Positions 42,819 through 49,792 of a stretch of DNA of 64,000 nucleotides are shown here, in pieces (position 1 is the stretch's first letter; every line of letters begins with the position of its first letter). Origin of the DNA: Propionibacteriaceae bacterium UBA6238 (GTDB lineage: Bacteria; Actinomycetota; Actinomycetes; Propionibacteriales; Propionibacteriaceae). The position numbers and the translations under genes were made by a program. The notes under the pieces are model-generated. The model was given only the letters and a program-made list of their open reading frames with translations. It did no database searches and had not been told where the DNA came from. Where the stretch lies: the NCBI GenBank assembly GCA_002441465.1, contig DJWE01000067.1, positions 1-64,000 on the forward strand, in the 5' to 3' direction.

Positions 42819-43634
42819 TCACCGGTACGGAATAGCCGTGGTCGTGGCGGTGCGGGAGACCGGGGGCGTGTTCGGTGCCGTCGCCGTGAAGGTGACCGAC
42901 ACCTCCTGCGTCGTGTCCGGCTTGACCAGCAGGATCTCCGGTTCGGGCTGGAAGCCGCCGGTGTCGAACGTGTCCGAGCGGGTCAGGCGCAGGTGGCCGG
43001 GCCCGACCACGGTCACGTCCCAGTGGCCGCTCGATCCGGTGATCACCTGGTCGATCTCCAGGGCCGGCGTCCAGGTGACGTCGATGGTGACGGTCTGGGG
43101 GTACTCGACGTTGCTCCAGCTGTTCGGAGACCAGCCGAGGTTGACCCGTGCCGACAGGTCCCGCTTGCGCTGGTCCTGATCGACGACGGCGGTGTAGAAG
43201 GTCATCGTGCCCGCCGAGTTGGTCGCGGCCTGGGTCGGCGACTCGGACGCGGCCGGCGCGGCCGGCGCGGCCGATGCCTGATCCGACGAACCGCTGCCCC
43301 CGCCGTCGGGAACGCTGTCCTCACCACCGCCTGTGGCGCCTGCGACCGAGCCGCTCCCCGTGCCCGTCGAGGACGAGCCCGCGCCCGCAGCTGCCGTAGT
43401 CGCGTCGGAGGTGGTCGCGTCGGACGCGGCCGGCCCGTCGGACGCGGCCGGCTCGGCCTGGTCGCAGGACTGGCTCGACCCGAGGCCCTGGTTGACTCCG
43501 CACAGGCCACCGGACACGTTGCCGCCGAGCACGGAAACGACCGCCATCACCACCACGCTCACCGCCGCGACGATGATCGCGTACTCGACGTGCGTGGCCC
43601 CTCGCTGGCTCCTGCCGACCGGATCGACCTGCAT
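42819..43634 (-). CDS. Flp-prepilin-like surface protein with long Ser/Ala linker and C-terminal beta domain
   Basis: The 271-residue protein opens with SQRGATHVEYAIIVAAVS: a class III prepilin site with Gly12 before the cut, Glu at +5 and a following TM helix, as in Flp/Tad pilins. Real Flp pilins are 50-80 residues, but this one continues through an acidic Ser/Ala/Gly/Thr-rich linker (about 50-145) into a roughly 110-residue beta-rich domain (DVTWTPALEIDQVI, GPGHLRLTRSDTF, VSVTFTATAPN). Two Cys lie just after the TM helix. No prepilin peptidase or Tad motor gene is in the window. It diverges from the kinase-GTPase operon. Confidence 0.72.
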   Translation of the reverse strand: MQVDPVGRSQRGATHVEYAIIVAAVSVVVMAVVSVLGGNVSGGLCGVNQGLGSSQSCDQAEPAASDGPAASDATTSDATTAAAGAGSSSTGTGSGSVAGATGGGEDSVPDGGGSGSSDQASAAPAAPAASESPTQAATNSAGTMTFYTAVVDQDQRKRDLSARVNLGWSPNSWSNVEYPQTVTIDVTWTPALEIDQVITGSSGHWDVTVVGPGHLRLTRSDTFDTGGFQPEPEILLVKPDTTQEVSVTFTATAPNTPPVSRTATTTAIPYR

Positions 43635-43786
43635 CCTGCTACTTCCCCTCCTTGGCCGCCCTACCGGGCTTGAGGGCGGGAATCCGGTTCACCCCACCGT
43701 CCGACGGATTGCCGGACCCGCATTCCCACAGCCTCCTCACGCAGATTAGCCATCGAATTACGGATTTGTACAATTCTTCGGAGAAA

Positions 43787-43912
43787 ATGCATCAAAAGTC
43801 ATTCTTGCGGGTGACATTCGCCCGGGTGACAAGCCACTTTCGGTCATTCCTCCGGGTGACACACGAACGAGTGACCGACACTCACGACCCCACCGACACC
43901 TTTCCCGAATAG
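43787..43912 (+). CDS. Possible 41-residue peptide ORF across the iteron-like array
   Basis: An ATG at 43787 has GGAG 4 bases upstream and reads through the 15-bp repeats to give a five-residue periodicity (LRVTF, ARVTS, HFRSF, LRVTH, ERVTD). A 15-bp DNA repeat necessarily yields such a pattern, so this may be only a by-product of a regulatory array. Confidence 0.2.
   Translation: MHQKSFLRVTFARVTSHFRSFLRVTHERVTDTHDPTDTFPE
43798..43876. repeat. 15-bp iteron-like array (CGGGTGACA core)
   Basis: CGGGTGACA occurs exactly at 43808, 43823 and 43853, and CGAGTGACC at 43868. Spacings are 15, 30 and 15 bp, so a degenerate unit fills the slot at 43838. A longer version, GTCATTCYTSCGGGTGACA, is repeated at 43798 and 43843 (45 bp apart, two mismatches). 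Confidence 0.7.
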
Positions 43913-44060
43913 AAACGCTGGGTATTCGAATGCGGCCCTGCGTGGCACGGGACGGCAGGCCGCCGTGCGTCGTGATGGTCGGGCTCCCGGGAATCTCCCG
44001 GGGCGAGTCCGGGGTTTCCCGGAGCCGAACGCTTGGCGGCCCCCGTAGATTTGAGACGTC

Positions 44061-45188
44061 ATGACCGAGCAGACCGCCGTTGCCACCGAGAGCCGCCCCG
44101 ACGTCGGCTACGAACTACTGGAGAGCGACCCGCGGCGACTCGACGGAATCACGATCAAGCGTCGGCTACGACCGAGCCAGCTCACTCTCGCCGAATCGGT
44201 CAAGCCGCTGCCCTTCCTCGGCGTCGCCCCCGGGCGGCTGCCGAACAGCGAGCCGGTGCTGCTCGCGGTGAAGGTCGCGCGGTTCGCCACACCGGTCGGC
44301 AGCGGACGACGCGCACTCGACCCGATCGCGGAGAACTGCCTGGCAGAGGAGAAGACCTGGGCGAGAGCGGAGGATCTGTTCCACTCCGCCGGCGAGGACG
44401 CCACCTTCGCCTGGGTGGCCCGCCGATTCATCCAGGGCGTGCCACTGAACCGGCTGGACGCCTCGGCGAGCGTCGAGCTCAAGCGCCTCTACGCCGACTA
44501 CCTCCTGGCCGAGATCGCCCAGCTGCACGCCTCCGGCGAGGCACACCTCGACGTCAAGCCCAGCAATGTGATCGTCACCCCTACCCGTACCTGGCTGATC
44601 GACTTCGAATCATCCCGGGACGCCGACGCCAGCTCGTCGCTACCGATGCTCACCACGGCGAGCTACGCCAGCCCCGAACAGGCACTGCCCCGGCTCGGAC
44701 AGAGGGTGGGGCCACCCTCGGACGTGTTCAGCTGGGGGCTCACCGTGGTCTCGGTGTTCCGCCGCGACTACCACCCCTACTGCGAGGGACCTTTCGACGC
44801 CGTGGTGCTGGCCGGGCTCGGCGAGGGCGAGAGCGGCGCGCAGAAGCTGCTCGACCTCGACTGCATCCCCGATCGCCCGCTGCGCGAAGCCGTCCGCAGC
44901 GCACTGAGCTGGACGCCGCAGGCACGTCCGACCGCACCCGAGCTGCGCCAGAGACTCGCCGAGCACGCCACCGCGATGATCCCGGAGATGCCGGCCACCG
45001 TGGTGCTCGATCCAGCCGACTATGCCGTTGCCGAACCATGGTGGCGGACCGCGCTGCGCTACGCCGGGCCCGAGGGACCCTTCGGCGACAAGCAGGTGCC
45101 GGGGCTGGTGCGGACGACCGCCTACCTCGGTGCCGCCGTGGTGGCGCTGTTCGCCGCGATGCTGCTTCAGGTAGCGATCGGGGCCTGA
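44061..45188 (+). CDS. Variant Ser/Thr protein kinase with C-terminal membrane anchor
   Basis: The 375-residue protein has a kinase fold with LLAVKVAR (Lys), AHLDVKPSNVIV (catalytic loop with Leu in place of Arg of HRD), LIDFESS (DFE in place of DFG), ASYASPEQA (APE-type) and SDVFSWGLTVV. The catalytic Asp, Lys and Asn are kept, so activity is possible. A loop rich in non-conserved residues lies before the VAIK-Lys. The last 25 residues (TTAYLGAAVVALFAAMLLQVAIG) form one TM helix. It leads an operon with a small TM protein, a GTPase and a GAP1-like protein and probably senses or phosphorylates at the membrane. Confidence 0.82.
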   Translation: MTEQTAVATESRPDVGYELLESDPRRLDGITIKRRLRPSQLTLAESVKPLPFLGVAPGRLPNSEPVLLAVKVARFATPVGSGRRALDPIAENCLAEEKTWARAEDLFHSAGEDATFAWVARRFIQGVPLNRLDASASVELKRLYADYLLAEIAQLHASGEAHLDVKPSNVIVTPTRTWLIDFESSRDADASSSLPMLTTASYASPEQALPRLGQRVGPPSDVFSWGLTVVSVFRRDYHPYCEGPFDAVVLAGLGEGESGAQKLLDLDCIPDRPLREAVRSALSWTPQARPTAPELRQRLAEHATAMIPEMPATVVLDPADYAVAEPWWRTALRYAGPEGPFGDKQVPGLVRTTAYLGAAVVALFAAMLLQVAIGA

Positions 45189-45189
45189 G

Positions 45190-45348
45190 ATGAACCACGA
45201 GTTCCGCGCCCTCCAGCAGACCGCCCGCGAACGGCAGGCCACTCTTGCTCGCTGGAACCGCTACCGGAGCCGGGCTTCGGCCCTGCTCGTCTTCACGATC
45301 GTCATGCTGTTGTTCTGGTCGCTCGTCCTGACAAGGCACTGGTCATGA
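45190..45348 (+). CDS. 52-residue one-pass membrane protein
   Basis: The ATG at 45190 lies one base after the kinase stop, and its stop overlaps the GTPase ATG at 45345 (ATGA). The product has a charged amphipathic N-terminus (RALQQTARERQATLARWNRY) and one TM helix (ASALLVFTIVMLLFWSLVL). Exact coupling on both sides makes it a genuine gene even though it is very short. It may anchor or bridge the kinase and the GTPase. Confidence 0.72.
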   Translation: MNHEFRALQQTARERQATLARWNRYRSRASALLVFTIVMLLFWSLVLTRHWS

Positions 45349-46478
45349 TCCTGTGCCCGATGTGTGCGGAGTTCCACGACCCGCACGCGTTCGTCCTGAG
45401 GGACCGCGCAGGCAACGTGGTCACCCAACGCAACCCGTTTCCCTTCGACGACCTGATCCCCCGGCTGCCCGCAGCCGCCCAGCAGTGGCTGCACAACCGC
45501 CGTGTGGCCAACGCGCGGCAACGGCTCGAACTGGGCGCGAACTGGTACTGCCCGAAAGGCCACCAGCTGCCCGAGGACTTCGCGGAGACCCGAACCATCG
45601 TGATCGGCCTGATCGGCTCACCCCAGACGACCAAGACCACCTACCTGGGTCGGCTGGTCTCCGAGGTGGTCGACCACGCCCGGCTGTCCGGGCTGGGCAT
45701 TCACTGCACGCTGGCCGACGACCAATCCCAGGACTACTACAACCAGTTCATGGCGCGCCGGCTCGAACAGGGTCTCGCTCCGGCAGCGACGCAGCCCCTG
45801 GACGGCGAGGCGACCACGCGTCCGCTGGTGGTGCGGATGGTCGCGGGCGAGCAACGGGCCAACCTGTTGTTCTTCGACGCGTCCGGGGAGAACCAGCAGA
45901 GCACCCAGGTGCTGGCCCAGCACAACCCCTTCCTGCACGCGCTCGACGCGGCGATCGTGTTCGTCACGCCGAAGGCGCTCACCGACCTGCCCGACGGCTA
46001 TCCGCTGACCGGGGCGGAGGCCTCCGGTCCGCGGCAGATGCATCAGGTGGTGACCAACCTCGAGCGGGTGCTGCGCGCCCATCCTCGCTATCAGGGACGC
46101 CACCCCGCCCGCGACCTCCCGGTTGCTCTCGTACTGGCGAAGGCCGATGAGCTCACCGACCTGCTGGCGAGCCGGGGCCCGGGTACGACGGGCTTCGGCT
46201 CGCTCCCGCTCGAACGCGGGTTGTACTCGGGGATGCAGCTGAAACTCGACGCCCAGGGCGACCTTCCCTACGACCTGCTGACAAGCTACGGCGCACGCGG
46301 CATAGTCGAGGCCGTGTTCAACCTCACCGACGTCCGGTCGGTTCACGCGGTATCGGCGATGGGCTGCGCACCGGACGCCGAGGGTCGCTTCGCGCCGGCG
46401 CGTCCACTCAACGTCACAGAGCCGCTGCTCGCGATCTTGTGGGCGCTGCGAATCATCGGGGACCGCGATGCCGACTGA
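45345..46478 (+). CDS. Zinc-ribbon GTPase, DO-GTPase2-like
   Basis: The 377-residue protein starts with a zinc ribbon (CPMC at 4-7, later WYCPKGH), then a variant P-loop GLIGSPQTTKTTYLGRL, a G3-type FFDASGE and a G4-type LVLAKADEL. These match, from memory, the 'double-GTPase 2' family, in which G of GKT is often replaced. The P-loop Lys-Thr is intact. It has no membrane segment. Such GTPases are found with GTPase-associated protein 1 in bacterial conflict-type operons, exactly the pairing here. Confidence 0.75.
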   Translation: MILCPMCAEFHDPHAFVLRDRAGNVVTQRNPFPFDDLIPRLPAAAQQWLHNRRVANARQRLELGANWYCPKGHQLPEDFAETRTIVIGLIGSPQTTKTTYLGRLVSEVVDHARLSGLGIHCTLADDQSQDYYNQFMARRLEQGLAPAATQPLDGEATTRPLVVRMVAGEQRANLLFFDASGENQQSTQVLAQHNPFLHALDAAIVFVTPKALTDLPDGYPLTGAEASGPRQMHQVVTNLERVLRAHPRYQGRHPARDLPVALVLAKADELTDLLASRGPGTTGFGSLPLERGLYSGMQLKLDAQGDLPYDLLTSYGARGIVEAVFNLTDVRSVHAVSAMGCAPDAEGRFAPARPLNVTEPLLAILWALRIIGDRDAD

Positions 46479-48126
46479 CGTCACCGCCGAACAGCTGATC
46501 CTCGCCTGGTCGCCGTCCAACCTGCTCGGCGTCAGCGGCATGGGACCGGTCGCCGCCTCGCCCGGATGGGAACTGCCGCCTCGGGACAGCTTCGCCGGAC
46601 TCGGCGCGGCGGCCCGATACCTCGGCGACGACGCCGCGCTTCCGCCGGGCAGCGTCCCGCCGGTCTGTCTGGAATATCGGCCGGATCACTCGGGCGCGCT
46701 GCTGGTGGCGAAGACCTACTCCACCGCCAGCAGACGTCCCGGCCAATACCAGGTGCACGCTCTCCGGGCGGGCGCGGGCCTGTCCCCTTGGGACCTGTGG
46801 GCGCTCGCCGACCGTGGGGTGCTGCGCGACGATGAGCTCACCGATCCGCCCGCCGACCTGCCCACGCTCTCGCTGACTCCGGTACGACGGCCGCGGATCT
46901 CGCGGGATCCCGACGACGTGGCCGAGCTGGCGCGGTTGCTGCAGTGCTTGAACGAGGATCGGCCCTACCTGATCGGCGCGAACGATCAGGATCAGGGCGT
47001 GGAGGCGATCCAGACCCTGCTCGGGTATCTCCCGATCGGACTGGCCCGCGACGTGCCGGTGTCGACCTTCGTCGCGTCGGCGTCCGCGTGGCCGAAGGGA
47101 ATCGGCCTGCTGGTCAGGCCGTTCTCCGCCCCCGGCGCTGCGCTCGACCTGGATCTGGACCCCAGCCACCCGACCTCGACCCCCGCGAGCGAGGCCTACC
47201 CGCCGTTCGCCGATCAGTTGGTGAACGGCGGCGCCGGCCTGCCCGCCCTGCGAGTGCGATCGCTGAGCGATGTGAAGGCCCTGCTCGCCGTGGAGCGCGC
47301 CGACCTCGCGACGGTCGATCTTTCGACGTTGGCCAAGGCGCTGGGTACGCCCTTCTTCGACGCCGTGCTGGCCAAACTGGCCGACCATCCCCACGGCGAC
47401 GACGTACTGCGCCGGATTCTGGCCGACACCGACGCCGAGGAAGCGCTGGCCACCCGACTGCGCGCCGAAGGACCCCAGCAGGCCGATCTTGTCGCGGCCG
47501 TGGTGCGAGCGCTCGGCGAAGCCGGAACGGCGGCCGGGCGCGGACCGCTGCAGTCGTGGATCCTCCAAGCGGTCGGCGAGGACGCGTTCGCCTCCTACGT
47601 GGTGCCGTCGCTGGTGGCGGAATCTCGAACCGGCGCCGTCGAGGTGCATGCCCGCGACCTGGCCGCGCTGCTCGGCCGGACGGTCGGCGTCCAGGACCTG
47701 CAGCGGTTCGTCTTCGAGGTGGCTCCGGAACGCTGGGGAGGCGTGGCCGAGGCCGAGTTCGAAGGCGCGCTGCGGGGCGATCGCCGGCTCTCGAGCCAGA
47801 CGCGGGAGCTCCTGCGGTCGCAACCGGCGAAGGCAGCCCGGTTCCTCGACGAGCGGCTCGCCGCCGAGGCGTTGCCCGCCACCGCGGTTGCCTGGGCCCT
47901 CGAGCGCTGGTCCGACGCCGAGCTGCCGGATCTGGTCACCGTGCTGGTGCGTTCGAAAGCCGTGCCGCACGACTGGGTCGTCAAGGCGCTCGGCGTCCGT
48001 CCCGAACCCGTGGCACGGCAGATCCTGGCCACCCAGTGGCCCGCCATCGCCGCCCAGCTAGGCGTGCCCGAAGCGATCTCGGGCCTGCTCTCGGTGCCGA
48101 AGAAATCGTGGTGGAGCGGGCGTTGA
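46468..48126 (+). CDS. GTPase-associated protein 1 (GAP1-like)
   Basis: The 552-residue soluble protein overlaps the GTPase gene by 11 bases. Its N-terminal part (TAEQLILAWSPSNLLGVSGMG, then VCLEYRPDHSGALLVAKTYST and RPGQYQVHAL) resembles the GAP1-N2 domain. The middle (residues about 155-240, LARLLQCLNEDRPYLIG to STFVASASAWP) fits GAP1-M, and the long helical C-terminus fits GAP1-C or a repeat scaffold. No enzymatic motif is visible. It is most likely the regulator or adaptor of the GTPase. The assignment is from remembered family patterns and needs an HMM check. Confidence 0.7.
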   Translation: MPTDVTAEQLILAWSPSNLLGVSGMGPVAASPGWELPPRDSFAGLGAAARYLGDDAALPPGSVPPVCLEYRPDHSGALLVAKTYSTASRRPGQYQVHALRAGAGLSPWDLWALADRGVLRDDELTDPPADLPTLSLTPVRRPRISRDPDDVAELARLLQCLNEDRPYLIGANDQDQGVEAIQTLLGYLPIGLARDVPVSTFVASASAWPKGIGLLVRPFSAPGAALDLDLDPSHPTSTPASEAYPPFADQLVNGGAGLPALRVRSLSDVKALLAVERADLATVDLSTLAKALGTPFFDAVLAKLADHPHGDDVLRRILADTDAEEALATRLRAEGPQQADLVAAVVRALGEAGTAAGRGPLQSWILQAVGEDAFASYVVPSLVAESRTGAVEVHARDLAALLGRTVGVQDLQRFVFEVAPERWGGVAEAEFEGALRGDRRLSSQTRELLRSQPAKAARFLDERLAAEALPATAVAWALERWSDAELPDLVTVLVRSKAVPHDWVVKALGVRPEPVARQILATQWPAIAAQLGVPEAISGLLSVPKKSWWSGR

Positions 48127-48156
48127 GAGCCTCCGCCGGCACCGCGTCCGCGCGGG

Positions 48157-48711
48157 TCAGTCCAGCGGCAGCGGGCACGCATCGGTGAAGCCGGCCGGCG
48201 GAATGCCGAGGGCCTGGATCACCCGGGCCCAATAGTTCACCTGGGCCGCGGTGGTGGCCAAGATGACCAGTTCGCGCTCGGTGAAGGCGGCCTGCAGGCG
48301 GATCATCAGCTCGGCGGGAAAGACCAGGGGCGAGGCCGAGATGCGCCGGGCGTAGTCGATGGCGAGCCGGTCGCGGTCGGAGAAGGAGGCGACCTCGGCC
48401 TCGCGGGCGGGACCGAGCGCCTGGAGCTCCTCGTCAGTGAGGCCGACCCGGTCGTATTCGAACCCGTTCATGTCCACGCAGAACGCGCAGTTCGCCGTGA
48501 TCGACGCCGTGATCCGAACCAGCTTGAGCAGTCGTTCGGACGGCTCGTGGTGGGCCACCAACGACTCCAGCACGCCGGCCCCGATCGCGGCCTTCGGGTA
48601 CCACGCCAGCAGCCGCGCCGGCAGCATCCGGCGTCCGGTGATCCGGTCCGAGACCGCTACGGCCAGCCGGAGCACCGGATTCATCCGACGGGGTTCCTCG
48701 ATCAGTGCCAT
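48157..48711 (-). CDS. Carboxymuconolactone decarboxylase (CMD/AhpD-like) family protein
   Basis: The 184-residue all-helical protein has NCAFCVDMNGFEYDRVGL, the CMD core with a CxxC pair. The His three residues after the second Cys of true AhpD (CxxCxxxH) is replaced, so peroxidase activity of the AhpD kind is doubtful. The frame starts at ATG 48711; longer versions lack support. It diverges from the DUF89 gene across 80 bases. Confidence 0.82.
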   Translation of the reverse strand: MALIEEPRRMNPVLRLAVAVSDRITGRRMLPARLLAWYPKAAIGAGVLESLVAHHEPSERLLKLVRITASITANCAFCVDMNGFEYDRVGLTDEELQALGPAREAEVASFSDRDRLAIDYARRISASPLVFPAELMIRLQAAFTERELVILATTAAQVNYWARVIQALGIPPAGFTDACPLPLD

Positions 48712-48791
48712 GCCCCCATCATGGCTCCGGTCACCGATGCCCGGGGACCGGATCGTCGGGTAGCCTGCCGGTAGTCGCCCGATCGGATGCC

Positions 48792-49649
48792 ATGGAACTC
48801 TTCCTCGACTGCCTGCCCTGCATGCACCGTCAGGTGCTCGAAGCCGCCCGCATCGCAACCACGGACGAGGCGTGCCAAGCCCGAATCCTGGATCGCGCGG
48901 CTCTCACGCTGGCCCGCCGCTCGGAGTTCGCCAGCGCGCCCGCGATGGCCCAGGCGATACACGAGATCGTGCGGGTCGAGACCGGGGTCGCCGATCCCTA
49001 CGCCTCGATCAAGCGCCGCGACCTGGACGCCGCGCTCACCCTGGAGCCGCTGCTGCGGCAGTTCGCGGCAGACTCGGACGATCCGCTCCGGACCGCACTG
49101 AAGGTGGCCGCGACCGGGAACGTGATGGACTCGGCGATCTACTCCGATCTCGATATCGCCGCCTGCGTCACCGAAGAGCTCAGGCGTCCATTCGCACGCT
49201 GCGACCTGACCGAGCTCAGCGCAGACCTGGCGTCCGCCCGGCGCGTACTGGTTCTCGGCGACAACGCGGGTGAGGTCGTCTTCGACAAGATCCTGCTGGC
49301 AGCACTCGCCGCCGATGGACGCGAGCTCAGTTATGCCGTCCGCGGCGAGCCGATCATCAATGACGCCACTCTCGATGACGCCCGCTATGCCGGCGTGGAC
49401 GCCTACGCGAGCCTGGTGTCGTCCGGCTCCTCGGCGCCCGGGACGATCCTGGAGTCCTGCACGGAGGAGTTCCGGGAGCTGTTCCGCGCCGCCGATGTCG
49501 TGATCAGCAAGGGCCAGGGCAACTTCGAGTCGTTGTCCGCTTCCGGACGACCGATGTACTTCCTGCTGAAGGCGAAGTGTGCACTCATCGCCGGACGCCT
49601 CGGGACCGCCGTCGGCGACTATGCCCTGATCCGACGCGACGTCGGCTGA
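48792..49649 (+). CDS. DUF89/ARMT1-like metal-dependent phosphatase
   Basis: The 285-residue protein has the N-terminal LDCLPCMHRQ pair of cysteines and the LVLGDNAGEVVFDK metal motif, with VISKGQGNFES later, all DUF89 hallmarks. Prokaryotic DUF89 proteins of this size are metal-dependent phosphatases thought to clear damaged sugar phosphates. It is a single gene. Confidence 0.85.
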   Translation: MELFLDCLPCMHRQVLEAARIATTDEACQARILDRAALTLARRSEFASAPAMAQAIHEIVRVETGVADPYASIKRRDLDAALTLEPLLRQFAADSDDPLRTALKVAATGNVMDSAIYSDLDIAACVTEELRRPFARCDLTELSADLASARRVLVLGDNAGEVVFDKILLAALAADGRELSYAVRGEPIINDATLDDARYAGVDAYASLVSSGSSAPGTILESCTEEFRELFRAADVVISKGQGNFESLSASGRPMYFLLKAKCALIAGRLGTAVGDYALIRRDVG

Positions 49650-49792
49650 CCAGCTCACCCGGACCACCCGGGGACGGTTCCTCACTCGGCCCACCCCAGC
49701 GCCAGCTCACCCGGACCACCCGGGGACGGTTCCTCACTCGGCCCACCCCGGAAGCTGGACCGAGTTAGGAACCGTCCCCAGGTTGGTCCGAG
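49650..49792. repeat. REP-like repeat cluster A
   Basis: A 48-bp segment is present twice without mismatch at 49650-49697 and 49702-49749 (period 52). Its core GGGGACGGTTCC is followed at 49754-49792 by an inverted version with core GGAACCGTCCCC. The inverted copy reaches the end of the dipeptidase gene (stop at 49765). The same core forms cluster B at 58546. Confidence 0.75.

Larger units (their letters stand above)
43635..44060. other. 426-bp divergent spacer between prepilin-like gene and kinase operon
   Basis: Positions about 43740-43810 are clearly AT-rich against the genomic background. The 15-bp repeat array follows, then a GC-rich part with imperfect CCGGGAA/TTCCCGG inverted repeats (about 43988-44025) and a TAGATT -10-like box at 44046-44051, 9 bases before the kinase ATG. 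It should contain both divergent promoters. Confidence 0.55.

Noticed and set aside
43798..43876. CRISPR array
   Set aside because: Repeat units are only 9-15 bp with no unique spacers and no cas genes; the regular lattice fits iterons or operators.
43652..43912. 86-residue plus-strand frame covering the iteron array as a full gene
   Set aside because: Its first 45 codons lie in the prepilin-gene leader region without a ribosome binding site. Only the 41-codon sub-frame at 43787 deserves mention, at low confidence.
49650..49792. CRISPR array or transposon ends at the GGGGACGGTTCC clusters
   Set aside because: Copies are adjacent or 4 bp apart with one inverted copy, which is REP-like; no spacers, transposase or target-site duplication.
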